This document shows, piece after piece, positions 9,529 to 19,552 of a DNA stretch of 64,000 nt. A program made the translations under genes and the position numbers. Below the pieces are notes generated by a model. The model saw only the letters and a list, made by a program, of their open reading frames with translations, did not search any database and was not told where the DNA came from. Each line of letters starts with the position of its first letter. Position 1 is the first letter of the stretch. The stretch comes from Planktothrix serta PCC 8927 (GTDB taxonomy: Bacteria; Cyanobacteriota; Cyanobacteriia; Cyanobacteriales; Microcoleaceae), in NCBI RefSeq assembly GCF_900010725.2, contig NZ_LR734869.1:216321-280320 (forward strand). The letters are read 5' to 3'.

Positions 9529-9654
9529 TTGAGCAGACTATCATATTTTTCTGCAACTACCCCTGTCAAAAATCCAATCCCTTTCAGTTGGAATGCGATC
9601 TCGATTGATCAACAGCGTTACAATCAATAAATAGGCGTTAATGACTAAACGATT

Positions 9655-11388
9655 TTGAACGACTCTGTGCTACCCCCAAACACTCCCAGTTTCCAATTTG
9701 ACACCATTGAAACAGCCTTAGCAGATCTCAAGGCGGGGCGCTGTATCGTGGTGGTTGACGATGAACACCGCGAAAACGAAGGCGACTTAATTTGTGCGGC
9801 CCAATTTGCGACACCGGATATGATTAACTTCATGGCGGTATATGCGCGGGGACTAATTTGTTTAGCCTTAACGGGTGAACGTCTGGATCAGTTAGACTTG
9901 CCGTTAATGGTGACGAAAAACACCGATGCTAATCAAACCGCCTTCACCGTTAGTATTGATGCGTCCCCTCAAATGGGGGTTTCAACGGGAATTTCCGCCG
10001 ATGACCGGGCGAGAACCATTCAAATTGCGATTAACCCGGCGACTCGTCCCGATGATTTACGACGTCCGGGGCATATTTTTCCCCTGCGGGCCAAGGAAGG
10101 CGGGGTATTAAAACGGGCCGGACATACCGAAGCGGCGGTGGATTTATCTCGGTTGGCGGGGTTATATCCGGGGGGTGTGATTTGTGAAATTCAAAATGCT
10201 AATGGCTCAATGGCGCGACTTCCTGAATTAATTGAATATGCGAAAGTTCATCATTTAAAATTAATTACGATTGCGGATTTAATTAGTTATCGCCTCAAAC
10301 ATGATCGTTTTGTTTATCGAGAAAGTGTTGCTAAATTACCCACACAATTTGGCGATTTTAAAATTTATGCCTATCGCAATACCTTAGATAATACCGAACA
10401 TATTGCCTTAGTTAAAGGTGATCCAGAACAGTTTAAAGAAATGCCTGTGATGGTGCGGGTTCACTCCGAATGTTTAACGGGTGATTCCTTTGGATCAATG
10501 CGCTGTGACTGTCGAATGCAGTTACAAACCGCGATGAAAATGATTGATTATGCCGGGTCGGGAGTAATTGTTTATTTACGACAAGAGGGGCGAGGAATTG
10601 GATTAATTAATAAGATTAAAGCTTATTCTTTACAAGATATTGGACTCGATACCGTTGAAGCTAATGAACGCTTAGGTTTTGCCCCAGATTTACGCGATTA
10701 TGGCATGGGGGCACAAATGCTAAATGATTTAGGCGTGAGGCAAATTCGCTTAATTACGAATAATCCGCGTAAAATTGCTGGGTTAAAAGGTTATGGAATT
10801 GAGATTGTAGATCGAGTGCCGTTAATTATTGAAGCAACGGATTATAATACGGCTTATTTAGCAACAAAAGCTAAAAAAATGGGTCATTTATTATTACAAA
10901 CTTATTTAATTACTCTGGCTCTTAATTGGGATGAACCTCAACCTTTCGTCAGAAATTCAGAAGCAGAATCCCTGGAGTTAAAACGCCATCCTAATTCAGT
11001 AGACAGTAGTTATGAACGGTTAGAAAAGTTACGGTTTTTAGCAAAAACCAATGATTTATTATTACAAGAAGAAGCTCGACCTGTGGCGATCGCTTTATTT
11101 GATCAAGTTCAATTAATTATTAATTTAGGGTTTGATCAAGCGGGAGTAGCCGATCCTCAATGGTATCAACAACTAGATCATCCCTATCTCAAAGCCATTA
11201 CCACAATTTTAGATCAAATTACCCAATGGCCTCATCTGCAAAAATTACAATTTTTGATTTCTTCTGGGGTTGATCCCCTGACGAATTTACAAGCACAACT
11301 CAAGCATGAACAATTTCCCATGACTCAACTCCCTTCTTCCATTTGTCAACAGTTAAAACCCCAAACCATTTATAGCTTTTCCTCCTAA
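9655..11388 (+). CDS. ribBA: Bifunctional DHBP synthase / GTP cyclohydrolase II
   Basis: 577 residues. Residues about 13-215 are RibB, with the acidic loop [11 protein letters not shown] and the [11 protein letters not shown] motif. Residues about 220-415 are RibA, with the zinc site [14 protein letters not shown] and the GTP-binding RQEGRGIGL. Both riboflavin precursors would be made by this protein. About 150 extra C-terminal residues follow the RibA core. The only in-frame start before the RibB core is TTG (9655) or GTG (9664), because a TAA lies at 9646-9648. A five-codon micro-ORF (ATG at 9641) ends across the TTG. Confidence 0.94.
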   Translation: MNDSVLPPNTPSFQFDTIETALADLKAGRCIVVVDDEHRENEGDLICAAQFATPDMINFMAVYARGLICLALTGERLDQLDLPLMVTKNTDANQTAFTVSIDASPQMGVSTGISADDRARTIQIAINPATRPDDLRRPGHIFPLRAKEGGVLKRAGHTEAAVDLSRLAGLYPGGVICEIQNANGSMARLPELIEYAKVHHLKLITIADLISYRLKHDRFVYRESVAKLPTQFGDFKIYAYRNTLDNTEHIALVKGDPEQFKEMPVMVRVHSECLTGDSFGSMRCDCRMQLQTAMKMIDYAGSGVIVYLRQEGRGIGLINKIKAYSLQDIGLDTVEANERLGFAPDLRDYGMGAQMLNDLGVRQIRLITNNPRKIAGLKGYGIEIVDRVPLIIEATDYNTAYLATKAKKMGHLLLQTYLITLALNWDEPQPFVRNSEAESLELKRHPNSVDSSYERLEKLRFLAKTNDLLLQEEARPVAIALFDQVQLIINLGFDQAGVADPQWYQQLDHPYLKAITTILDQITQWPHLQKLQFLISSGVDPLTNLQAQLKHEQFPMTQLPSSICQQLKPQTIYSFSS

Positions 11389-11697
11389 ATAAACCGTAGT
11401 GAGGGCTTTAGCCCTCTCAACCAGAGAATTTTGAGAATCAACAAACTTCTGATAATTGGGAAAAATTCTAAGATGCTTTAGCCCTCTCAACCCTACAACT
11501 TTGAGAATCAACTCCAAGTTGACAACAATTAATCCCTTGACGGAAAACAACAAACAGTAGATATTATTGACAGGGAAATTGTCAGTTGCGATTGATTTTA
11601 GATCAAAATGTTGAATCATGAACAATACAACAACTTCCGATCAACCCCCAATGCGTAACGAAAGTTCCCCGTTGCTAACCCCCCCAAAAACTGAACT
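11389..11697. repeat. Intergenic region with duplicated GCTTTAGCCCTCTCAACC repeat
   Basis: Two copies of a unit beginning GGCTTTAGCCCTCTCAACC / GCTTTAGCCCTCTCAACC and ending TTGAGAATCAAC lie at about 11404-11441 and 11475-11512. GAGGGCTTTAGCCCTC forms a hairpin. A reverse-strand open frame over this region appears to be a by-product of the repeat. No gene is supported. Confidence 0.6.
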
Positions 11698-13467
11698 ATG
11701 ACGACTGAGAAACCCCTGGGTTCTGTAATTCAAGGTTCCTTGACAAAAGGTTTGGAAGTTCGCTTACATCCTGATGTGTCTGTCGAGGAAATGCGGGTCG
11801 GAAAATTTTTAGTTGTGCGGGGGAAGCGATCGCATTTTTTCTGTTTGCTGATCGATGTCTCATTAGGAACCTCCAGCGCCCGAATTATCGCTAATCCTCC
11901 TCACCCTGATGATGATTTTTTACAGGCAATTTTAGCAGGAAATAGCACCTACGGAACGATTGAATTGAGCCCGATGTTAATGTTGAGCCGGGAATTTTCC
12001 GAAGAAGAAGAACTCATTCGTGTCGCCACGCAACAAAATGTAGGGGCGAGGTCTTCTCGCCCTCCCAATAGCCCTCAAAATAATGGAAAATCCGCGATCG
12101 CTTCTTTTCAACCCCAAACAAATAGCCCAGAAATTGAACTGTTACCTGTAAAAACCATTCCAGTTCATTTTTCCCAAGTTTATGAAGCCAGCGAACGGGA
12201 TTTTAGAATTATTTTTGGTTGGGAAGATGACCCCACCCGGCGGAATTTTGCCATCGGTAAACCCCTGGATATGGATGTACCCATTTGTTTAGATTTAGAT
12301 CGGTTTGTGGAACGTAGTAATGGAGTTTTCGGGAAATCAGGAACGGGAAAATCCTTTTTAACGCGGTTATTATTATCGGGAATTATTAAGAAAAAAGCCG
12401 CCGTTAATTTAATCTTTGATATGCACTCAGAATATGGCTGGGAAGCGGTATCGGAGGGGAAACAATTTAATACGGTTAAAGGGTTAAGACAACTATTTCC
12501 GGGTCAAGTCGAAGTTTATACTCTTGATCCTGAATCAACCCGACGGCGAGGAATTAAAGATGCTCAAGAATTATATCTGAGTTACAGTCAAATTGAAGTG
12601 GAAGATATTATGTTAGTGCAACGGGAATTAAATCTTTCCGAAGCTAGTATTGATAATGCTAATATTCTCCGCAGTGAATTTGGGAAAGATTGGATTACTC
12701 AATTGTTATCGATGACGAATGAAGAAATTCAACTGTTTTGTGATGAACGTCGAGGACATAAGGGATCGATTATGTCGTTACAACGGAAATTACTACGGAT
12801 GGATAATTTAAAATATATGCGTCCTAATTGTCCGTTTAATTATGTAGATAAAATATTACAATCTTTGGATGCGGGAAAAAATGTCGTGGTGGAGTTTGGA
12901 TCTCAATCCGATATGCTATCTTATATGTTAGTGACTAATATGATTACTCGCCGTATTCACCACGCTTATGTTAGAAAATCGGAGAATTTTTTAGCCTCTA
13001 AAAATCCTGTAGATCGTCCTACCCAGTTAGTGATTACTATTGAAGAAGCCCACCGTTTTTTAGATCCGGCTATTGTGCGTTCTACAATTTTTGGAACCAT
13101 TGCACGAGAAATGCGAAAATATTTTGTTACCTTATTAATTGTTGATCAACGTCCCTCTGGAATTGATGCTGAGGTAATGTCTCAAGTGGGAACCCGAATA
13201 ACTGCTTTACTCAATGATGATAAAGATATTGATGCTATTTTTACCGGGGTTTCTGGGGGTCAAAGTTTACGATCTGTATTATCCAAATTAGATTCTAAAC
13301 AACAAGCGTTAGTGTTAGGTCATGCTGTCCCTATGCCTGTTGTAGTTAGAACTCGCCCTTATGATCAAACCTTCTATCAAGAAATAGGAGAAACTGACTG
13401 GACAGAAATGTCAGATGAAAAGGTATTAAAAGCAGCAGCGTTAGCAAAAGATGATTTAGGATTTTGA
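11698..13467 (+). CDS. HerA/DUF87-type ATPase
   Basis: 589 residues. An N-terminal HAS-barrel-like region is followed by a HerA/FtsK-class ATPase: Walker A GKSGTGKS near residue 218, Walker B ITIEEAHRFL near 450, and IVDQRPSGID downstream. HerA-type ATPases are hexameric DNA pumps that usually work with a NurA nuclease; no nurA is adjacent. Around residues 114-125 an in-frame palindromic repeat has been inserted. Cellular role unproven: DNA end processing or translocation is the family inference. Confidence 0.85.
   Translation: MTTEKPLGSVIQGSLTKGLEVRLHPDVSVEEMRVGKFLVVRGKRSHFFCLLIDVSLGTSSARIIANPPHPDDDFLQAILAGNSTYGTIELSPMLMLSREFSEEEELIRVATQQNVGARSSRPPNSPQNNGKSAIASFQPQTNSPEIELLPVKTIPVHFSQVYEASERDFRIIFGWEDDPTRRNFAIGKPLDMDVPICLDLDRFVERSNGVFGKSGTGKSFLTRLLLSGIIKKKAAVNLIFDMHSEYGWEAVSEGKQFNTVKGLRQLFPGQVEVYTLDPESTRRRGIKDAQELYLSYSQIEVEDIMLVQRELNLSEASIDNANILRSEFGKDWITQLLSMTNEEIQLFCDERRGHKGSIMSLQRKLLRMDNLKYMRPNCPFNYVDKILQSLDAGKNVVVEFGSQSDMLSYMLVTNMITRRIHHAYVRKSENFLASKNPVDRPTQLVITIEEAHRFLDPAIVRSTIFGTIAREMRKYFVTLLIVDQRPSGIDAEVMSQVGTRITALLNDDKDIDAIFTGVSGGQSLRSVLSKLDSKQQALVLGHAVPMPVVVRTRPYDQTFYQEIGETDWTEMSDEKVLKAAALAKDDLGF
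12040..12066. repeat. Palindromic repeat inside the HerA-like gene
   Basis: GTAGGGGCGAG-GTCTT-CTCGCCC has a perfect seven-base GGGCGAG/CTCGCCC stem. A perfect 28-base version sits between genes at 25014-25041. Here it is read in frame as VGARSSRPPNSP in a low-complexity linker, so the element was tolerated within a coding region. Confidence 0.75.
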
Positions 13468-13920
13468 AAAATACCCAGACTAGCGGATTAGTATCAACTT
13501 AAATCTTATTAGCCTAAAACCTGATACTTTTGTCACCACTGTTACCCGCACTCAACCGGATTTTATTCCCGATGGCGAGATTTTATTAATCACGAATACC
13601 GAAACCTGGTCAGTCAGTAGAGACGCGCCATGGCACGTCTGGACAGAGTAAACAGTTAACCGTCAATCAAAAGTTCGGTTATTACTCAATTACTACAGTT
13701 GTATTATCAATAAAATTAGGGGATGATCAAAATATGCGAGCAAAACTTGCTACAATGATAAATTCTGGAATAAAGCCCTTGACTTTTACCCCCAGTTGTA
13801 TGTCATAATCTTGAGAGATGTAAATCTATGTAAACAACGTTAAGCTTCCTGGAGCAGGAAGCAGGAGAGGAAAGTCAACACAGATTTTCTGTCTAAGCCG
13901 ATCCTCGGTTGGCGACCTAA
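13468..13920. other. Decayed intergenic region with a coding-like fragment
   Basis: An open frame of about 45 codons, roughly 13503-13652, reads KPDTFVTTVTRTQPDFIP then DGEILLITNTETW before running into a TAGAGACG palindrome (13618-13641) and a TAA. It lacks a start and looks like an old gene end. The rest is unremarkable A+T-rich DNA. Confidence 0.5.
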
Positions 13921-14115
13921 CAGCCGGATGAAGTTATAAAGCTTTGGGGAATACTAGGAGAGAAAACAATCAACGGTGCTGATGTAGCACAATTCGCCAA
14001 GGAAATCATAGCCCTAGACCCTAAAGAGAAACCATTCAATCGCAGCGAAAAAACGGATAGGACAGAATTGAGCTTTACAGAGCAAGACAAGATTTGGAGC
14101 CAGCCCCAAGACTGA
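13921..14115 (+). pseudogene. Coding relic without a start codon, unknown family
   Basis: The frame is open from the stop at 13918-13920 to TGA at 14113-14115 and encodes 64 residues: PDEVIKLWGILGEKTINGAD, then VAQFAKEIIALDPKEKP and a tail ending IWSQPQD. Composition is protein-like (amphipathic helices, no low complexity), but there is no ATG, GTG or TTG at the front. It is probably the 3' end of a lost gene. The family is not recognised. The opposite-strand frame over it is a shadow. Confidence 0.45.
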
Positions 14116-14151
14116 AACCCCATCGAACCTGTGTTGTCCAGTCATGTAAAA

Positions 14152-14171
14152 CCTCCTGTAGATAGAGGAGG
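14152..14171. promoter_or_regulatory. CCTCCT/AGGAGG hairpin upstream of the sigma gene
   Basis: A perfect six-base stem CCTCCT-GTAGATAG-AGGAGG, followed by AAAA, lies 50 bases before the sigma-factor ATG. The 3' arm resembles a Shine-Dalgarno sequence. It could be a weak terminator for upstream reads or a 5'-leader structure; neither is proven. Confidence 0.4.
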
Positions 14172-14220
14172 AAAATTTGCTACCCCTGTAAATTCTGTTT
14201 TAGGAGTGTAATTCATACCC

Positions 14221-15219
14221 ATGCCAACTGTCAACACCAAACACAAAGATCAAGCGGCTTCCAAAAACGCTCGACCTGCCACCACTGACACAGTTCGTAC
14301 CTATTTGCATGAAATTGGGCGTGTTCCTTTGCTAACACGAGAGCAAGAAATCACCTATGGCAAGCAGGTGCAGCAAATGATGCAACAGTTGGAAGCGAAA
14401 GAAACTCTAGCCGAACAACTGGGCCGCGAACCCAGTCAGCAAGAGTTGTCTGAAGCGGTGGGAATCAGCGAAGAAGCACTTCAGGCCACCGTGACGCAAG
14501 GACGCCGCGCCAAGCAAAAAATGATTGAAGCTAACTTGCGTTTAGTGGTGTCTATTGCTAAAAAATATCAAAAACGCAATATGGAATTCTTGGATTTAAT
14601 CCAAGAAGGAACCCTCGGTTTAGAACGGGGTGTAGAAAAATTTGATCCCTTGCGGGGATATAAGTTCTCAACTTATGCTTACTGGTGGATTCGTCAAGCG
14701 ATTACGCGGGCGATCGCCCAAAATTCTCGCACCATTCGTCTACCGATCCATATTACCGAAAAACTCAACAAAATCAAAAAAGTTCAACGGGACTTAGTGC
14801 AGAAATTCGGACGCAACCCCACTCCAGGGGAAATTGGGGAAGCATTAGAATTAGAGCCGAGTCAAATTCGGGATTATCTGTTGGCGTCTCGTCATCCGGT
14901 GTCTTTGGATTTGCGCGTCGGGGATAATCAAGATACCGAACTCCAAGATCTCTTGGAAGATGAAAGTACCTCCGCCGATACGTTTGTGACTCAAGAGTTA
15001 CTGCGTCAGGACTTGAAAGATTTACTCGCGGACTTGACCCCGCAGCAACGAGAAGTGATTACCCTGCGTTATGGCTTGGAAGATGGTCGAGAGATGTCCT
15101 TATCTAAAGTCGGTGTTCGGATGAACATCAGCCGCGAGCGGGTACGTCAACTGGAAAACCAAGCGTTAAACCATCTCCGTCGTCGTAAAGCTCAAGTTCG
15201 GGAATATTTAGCCAGTTAA
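14221..15219 (+). CDS. RNA polymerase sigma-70 family factor, group 2
   Basis: 332 residues. It begins with region 1.2 ([21 protein letters not shown]) and lacks the long region 1.1 of the primary factor. Region 2 has [24 protein letters not shown] and [17 protein letters not shown]; region 4 has [14 protein letters not shown] and [11 protein letters not shown]. Group 2 factors recognise -10/-35 promoters similar to those of the primary factor and mediate stress, carbon or nitrogen responses. Which paralog (SigB to SigE) this is cannot be settled by eye. A strong terminator follows. Confidence 0.93.
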   Translation: MPTVNTKHKDQAASKNARPATTDTVRTYLHEIGRVPLLTREQEITYGKQVQQMMQQLEAKETLAEQLGREPSQQELSEAVGISEEALQATVTQGRRAKQKMIEANLRLVVSIAKKYQKRNMEFLDLIQEGTLGLERGVEKFDPLRGYKFSTYAYWWIRQAITRAIAQNSRTIRLPIHITEKLNKIKKVQRDLVQKFGRNPTPGEIGEALELEPSQIRDYLLASRHPVSLDLRVGDNQDTELQDLLEDESTSADTFVTQELLRQDLKDLLADLTPQQREVITLRYGLEDGREMSLSKVGVRMNISRERVRQLENQALNHLRRRKAQVREYLAS

Positions 15220-15232
15220 ATATCACGACCTC

Positions 15233-15265
15233 AAAAACCCGGTTTCTTGGAGAAACCGGGTTTTT
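15233..15265 (+). terminator. Rho-independent terminator after sigma gene
   Basis: AAAAACCCGGTTTC-TTGG-AGAAACCGGGTTTTT: a long GC-containing stem ending in a T-run, 14 bases after the sigma-factor stop. The ACCCGGTTTCT arm is also a dispersed motif, seen near 22173-22238. Confidence 0.88.
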
Positions 15266-15298
15266 AATCGCCACAATTGAAAACCACTATTTTATAGT

Positions 15299-15337
15299 AG
15301 GGAACAGGGAACAGGGAACACGGAACAGGGAACAGAC
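15299..15337. repeat. GGGAACA minisatellite
   Basis: Four to five GGGAACA units, one altered to CGGAACA. About 100 bases further on (15430-15452) a separate CGACACC tandem occurs. Both lie in the spacer between the convergent sigma and cobO genes. Confidence 0.8.
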
Positions 15338-15513
15338 AGGAAAAGATTTCTCTTTCTAAGCAGGTGTCAGGATGGCTCTAAGAACTCTTTTAGCTCAAGC
15401 TTGAAACCTCAAATCTCAAACCCATTCCCCGACACCCGACACCCGACACCTATTCGATATGCGCGGTTTTAGCATCAGTCTATGTCCTAACACCCCAGGC
15501 GCGACTGCTATAT

Positions 15514-16140
15514 TTAAAATTCAATCCCTGGTTGAGCCTTTACGCCTTGTTCGCGGAATGGATGCTTAACTAGGGACATTTCTGTTACCAGGTCTGCTTG
15601 TTCAATTAAGGTTTGGGGAGCGCCTCGACCTGTTAAAATAATATGAGTATCTTGGGGTTTCTTTGCCAGTCCAGCCAGAACATCTTCAACGGATAAATAA
15701 CCCAGTTTCATCGCTACATTAATTTCATCAAGTAGGATTAACTTAAACTCAGGATTTTGAATAAAAGAAAAAGCTAAATTCCACGCTTCCTTCGCTTTTT
15801 CAATATCTCGATCTCGGTCTTGGGTTTCCCAAGTAAAGCCTTCTCCTAACGCATGAAATTCTAATTGTTCAGGCCATTTACTGAAAACGGCTTTTTCTGC
15901 GGGTTCCCAAGCGCCTTTAATAAATTGAATAATAGCGACTCGATAGCCATGACCGAGGGCACGCAACACCATTCCTAATGCGGCGGTGGTTTTACCTTTT
16001 CCGTTTCCGGTATTAACAATAATTAATCCTTTGGTTTGATTACGTTCCGCCACTCGTTGATCCTGAACTTCTTTGCGGCGTTGCATTTTTAGGCGGTGTT
16101 GTTCGGAGGTGAGGGTTGATTCTGTGGTGTTGGTTTCCAT
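15514..16140 (-). CDS. cobO: Cob(I)yrinic acid a,c-diamide adenosyltransferase
   Basis: 208 residues, CobO/BtuR/CobP family. It adds the adenosyl group to the cobalt of corrinoids in cobamide synthesis or salvage. It carries the family N-terminus HRLKMQRRKEVQ, the P-loop GNGKGKTTAALG, and the later motifs LLDEINVAMKLGY and ILTGRGAP. No other cobalamin gene is adjacent, and the gene stands alone on the minus strand beside recQ. Confidence 0.95.
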   Translation of the reverse strand: METNTTESTLTSEQHRLKMQRRKEVQDQRVAERNQTKGLIIVNTGNGKGKTTAALGMVLRALGHGYRVAIIQFIKGAWEPAEKAVFSKWPEQLEFHALGEGFTWETQDRDRDIEKAKEAWNLAFSFIQNPEFKLILLDEINVAMKLGYLSVEDVLAGLAKKPQDTHIILTGRGAPQTLIEQADLVTEMSLVKHPFREQGVKAQPGIEF

Positions 16141-16298
16141 TGTTTGAATTTGATGAATGGGGGTGAGGAATTCCTCTAAAAATCCTTTTTTTATGAGGAA
16201 TAATAAAAATAATTATATCATTGTTTTGAAGGATTAACAAGAGGTTTTTTAAGATTTATTGAGGTGGATGTTTTAAAAGAAGATGGGCGTAGCCCATC

Positions 16299-17744
16299 CT
16301 AGTTAGATTTACAGCGATCGCAGTGACCGCATTTTTTGAAAGAATTATCTAAATTGAATCCGAAAGCTTGTAATAAAAATTGCCATCGACAGTGACGAGT
16401 TTTTAAGTATTGATTCATTTGTTGAATGGCTTTTGTATTTTGATCCAGAGTCGATTTAGAGGGTTTAGAGAGAATTTCATAATGGAAGGGATCGCGCCAG
16501 ATTAATCGTTCTTGAGCGTGTAAAATTGAAAGGGCGATCGCACTATTTGGAAATTGTTCAGAGACGGTTTCTATATTTCCTGTTAAGGGTAGTTTCTTGA
16601 TTAATTGATTGGCTAATTGATATTGTTTTTGGAGGTTTTCCTTTAAATAGTTTTGCCGTTGTTTATCTTCAGGATAGAAAAAACCTGTGGGTTCACTAAT
16701 AATTGTGAGGGCGATCGCAGGTTGACCATCTCTTCCCGCACGTCCCACTTCTTGAATATATTCTGACAATAAAAAAGGAGCTTGAAAATGGGCAACCCAT
16801 CGGACATTACTTTTATTAATTCCCATCCCAAAGGCACTACTACACACCACAAATTTAACCTTTTCCTGTAACCAATCTTTTTCTATTTTTCGGCGTTCAT
16901 CTGAACCTAACCCCGCATGATAAGCAACAGTTGAATAGTTTTGACTTTGTAACCATTGGGCTAATTGTTCACAGTCTTTACGAGTGCGGGCATAAATTAA
17001 ACCCGTTTGGTTTTTTCGAGGTTGAATAAATTGAATTAACTGTTGTTGTCTTCCCCTAGGAGTACAAACAATTTTGATATTTAATTCTAAATTAGATCGA
17101 TAGGGACTGAGGAGAAATTGTTGAGGGTTTTGCAGTTTTAAAACTTGTTTAATAATATCTTGAGCATCGGGGTCGGCGGTGGCGGTAAAAGCTGCGATCG
17201 CTATTTTTGTACCCGCAGGTTTCAGATTAATTAAAGTTGAACGAATCGCCCCTAAGCGTCGATAAGCAGGGCGAAAAGTATCCCCCCATTGTACTAAACA
17301 ATGGGCTTCATCTAAGATTAAGCCATTAATTTTAATATGAGGTTGAGAAATTACACTCCAAACCGGAACACTTAATAAAGTTTCGGGAGAAAGATAGAGG
17401 AGTCTTAATTGATTTTGTTCAACTAAACGTAAGGTTTGACGGCGTTGTTGGGGCATTAATTGACTATGAATTAAGGTGGCAGGAAGGTGTAGATCTTGAA
17501 GTTCCTGAACCTGATTTTCCATTAATGCCACCAGGGGCGATATTACTAAGGTTAATCCAGTTTGTAATAAGGCTGGAAGTTGAAAACAGATGGATTTTCC
17601 GCCTCCGGTTGGCATTACAATTAAAGCATCTTTTTTGTCCAACAAGCTTTTGATAATTTCCCCTTGGGGCGGTCGGAAATCATCATAACCCCAAATTTGT
17701 TTAAAGGAGGCTTTGACCTGTTGCCAGTCTGTAGATGATTGCAT
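16299..17744 (-). CDS. recQ: RecQ-family ATP-dependent DNA helicase
   Basis: 481 residues, superfamily 2. Motif I is MPTGGGKS, motif II is LDEAHC, and motif VI is QEVGRAGRDGQ. The C-terminal CGHCDRC with an upstream RHC fits the RecQ zinc-binding subdomain. It ends there, so winged-helix and HRDC domains of the long RecQ (about 600 residues) are absent, as in short bacterial forms. Expected to unwind 3'-tailed duplexes in recombination and repair. Confidence 0.92.
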   Translation of the reverse strand: MQSSTDWQQVKASFKQIWGYDDFRPPQGEIIKSLLDKKDALIVMPTGGGKSICFQLPALLQTGLTLVISPLVALMENQVQELQDLHLPATLIHSQLMPQQRRQTLRLVEQNQLRLLYLSPETLLSVPVWSVISQPHIKINGLILDEAHCLVQWGDTFRPAYRRLGAIRSTLINLKPAGTKIAIAAFTATADPDAQDIIKQVLKLQNPQQFLLSPYRSNLELNIKIVCTPRGRQQQLIQFIQPRKNQTGLIYARTRKDCEQLAQWLQSQNYSTVAYHAGLGSDERRKIEKDWLQEKVKFVVCSSAFGMGINKSNVRWVAHFQAPFLLSEYIQEVGRAGRDGQPAIALTIISEPTGFFYPEDKQRQNYLKENLQKQYQLANQLIKKLPLTGNIETVSEQFPNSAIALSILHAQERLIWRDPFHYEILSKPSKSTLDQNTKAIQQMNQYLKTRHCRWQFLLQAFGFNLDNSFKKCGHCDRCKSN

Positions 17745-17923
17745 AATACTTTTCTGAATTTTACAAAATAAAATTAATAGAAGATTGATATAATTATCTC
17801 ATGTTTTCTCAATCCTATCCTATTCTGGGGTAAGGGCGAGGGTTGGGGAGGGGTATGATTGCTAAAATCATTTATACTATCTGTATCCAGTTGATCAATT
17901 AATAATTTTCAGAGGGTGAAGTT

Positions 17924-18790
17924 ATGACTTTTGTTAGAAAAACCTTATCATTATCTAAAGTTAATCTATCTTATTTAGAATGGAATTCTGCGGTTAAAGC
18001 TTCATCGGATACAAATATTTTATTATTACATGGGTTAGCAGATCAAGCGTTAGTCTGGAAAAAATTAGCAGAGGAATTAAGCGATCGCTATCATATTATA
18101 GCACCGGATATGCGAGGACATGGAGAAAGTAGTAAACCCGATCGCGGATATACATTTACGGAAGTGATTGAAGATTTAGAAGCGTTAATGGAGCATCTAA
18201 ATTGGTCAAAAGCTCATATTTTAGGACATTCTTGGACGGGAAAAGTGGCAGCAATTTGGGCAAAGCAGAATCCTCAAAAATTTAATAGTATGATCTTAGT
18301 TGATCCCATTTTTATTATGAATTTTCCGAGTCTGTTTAAATTCATGCTTCCCCTGCTGTATCGTCAGTTAGATTGCTTAAAATTAATCGGCCCCTTTACG
18401 AGTTTTGAACAGGCAGAAAATCAAGCTAAAGAATTAGCTCAATTTTCGGGATGGAGTGATTTACAACAGGAATTGTTTCAAGCCGGAATGGAACAGAAAC
18501 CCGATGGAAGTTGGGGGAGTAAATTTAGAATTCCCACCCGAAATGAAATTTTTGAACAGGTGTTAGAAGTTCCAGGGTTAACGCAAGCTATTGATATTCC
18601 CACGTTATTAATTCAACCGGAAAAAGGAGTAAATCGCCAAGACTGGCAATTACAACCTTATAAAAAGTATTTAACTCACTTAGAAATTCAGAAGATTCCG
18701 GGAAATCATTGGTCATTTCTAGTTGAACCCGATAGTTTCAATCAAACTGTTCAAGCGTTTTTAAATGCTCAAATTCAGGTAAAATTATAA
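17924..18790 (+). CDS. Alpha/beta hydrolase
   Basis: 288 residues with the alpha/beta-hydrolase core: oxyanion loop LLLHGLAD, DMRGHGESSKPDRGY, nucleophile elbow GHSWTG and a C-terminal catalytic His in PGNHWSF. There is no signal peptide, so it is cytoplasmic. The substrate is unknown. The next gene, a glycerophosphodiester phosphodiesterase, begins 23 bases downstream on the same strand; co-transcription and a lipid-related role are inferences. Confidence 0.85.
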   Translation: MTFVRKTLSLSKVNLSYLEWNSAVKASSDTNILLLHGLADQALVWKKLAEELSDRYHIIAPDMRGHGESSKPDRGYTFTEVIEDLEALMEHLNWSKAHILGHSWTGKVAAIWAKQNPQKFNSMILVDPIFIMNFPSLFKFMLPLLYRQLDCLKLIGPFTSFEQAENQAKELAQFSGWSDLQQELFQAGMEQKPDGSWGSKFRIPTRNEIFEQVLEVPGLTQAIDIPTLLIQPEKGVNRQDWQLQPYKKYLTHLEIQKIPGNHWSFLVEPDSFNQTVQAFLNAQIQVKL

Positions 18791-18813
18791 TTATAGAAAC
18801 GGGAGGTAAAATT

Positions 18814-19542
18814 GTGGATTTAGAAATTATAGCTCATCGGGGTTTTTCCGTAATGGCACCCGAAAATACCTTAGTAGCGTTTACTGCTGCTTTGCAACAG
18901 GGTGCAAATTCTATTGAATGTGATTTACAAATTTCAGCCGATGGAGTTCCGGTTATTTTTCATGATGCGACACTAAATCGAATTACAGGAACATCGGGTA
19001 CAATTCGTGAAAAAACGATTGCTGAGTTAAAACAATTGGATGCGGGAGCATGGTTTGGTGAACAATTTGCAGGGGAAGGAATTCCCACTTTAGAAGAGGC
19101 TGTAGCTGGGTTTAAAATGGTCAAAGATTTTCTATATTTTGATGTTAAACCTAATTCGGAATGGTCAGATCGAGAAGTGGATGATTTAGGTCAACTTTTA
19201 ATTCAAGAAGACCTTTTAACTCGAAGTATTATGACTTCATTTAATGAAGGTTTTTTAGGAAAAATTAGAGAATTTTTCCCCGAAATTTCCCTCGGTTATT
19301 TTATTACCGATGTTTCTAATTTTGAACAACAACTTCAAAAAGCTGTAGCGGTAAAAAATGCGATTTTGAGTGTGTATTATCCCGTGATTTTAGAACAGCC
19401 TCAATGGGTTGAGCAGAGTCGCCAGCAAGGGGTTGATCTGGTGGTTTGGACGGTGGATAGTTTAGAGGATGTCAAACAGTTAAGAAGTGTAGGAGTGAGA
19501 CGGATTATTACCAATTCTTTAATTGGAAATTTTGAAGTCTAA
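18814..19542 (+). CDS. Glycerophosphodiester phosphodiesterase
   Basis: 242 residues, GDPD TIM barrel. The signature runs EIIAHRGFSVMAPENTLVAF, then IECDLQISADGVPVIFHD, carrying the catalytic His and acidic metal ligands. It cleaves deacylated phospholipid head groups to glycerol-3-phosphate and alcohol. The start is GTG at 18814, supported by GGGAGGT at 18801-18807. There is no signal peptide, so it would act in the cytoplasm. Confidence 0.92.
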   Translation: MDLEIIAHRGFSVMAPENTLVAFTAALQQGANSIECDLQISADGVPVIFHDATLNRITGTSGTIREKTIAELKQLDAGAWFGEQFAGEGIPTLEEAVAGFKMVKDFLYFDVKPNSEWSDREVDDLGQLLIQEDLLTRSIMTSFNEGFLGKIREFFPEISLGYFITDVSNFEQQLQKAVAVKNAILSVYYPVILEQPQWVEQSRQQGVDLVVWTVDSLEDVKQLRSVGVRRIITNSLIGNFEV

Positions 19543-19552
19543 TTAAGGATGA

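Noticed and set aside
11353-11625. 90-codon minus-strand frame after ribBA
   Set aside because: It runs through two copies of an intergenic repeat and into the ribBA end; no protein family or ribosome site supports it.
13917-14123. 68-codon minus-strand frame
   Set aside because: It mirrors the plus-strand coding relic, whose residue composition is more protein-like.
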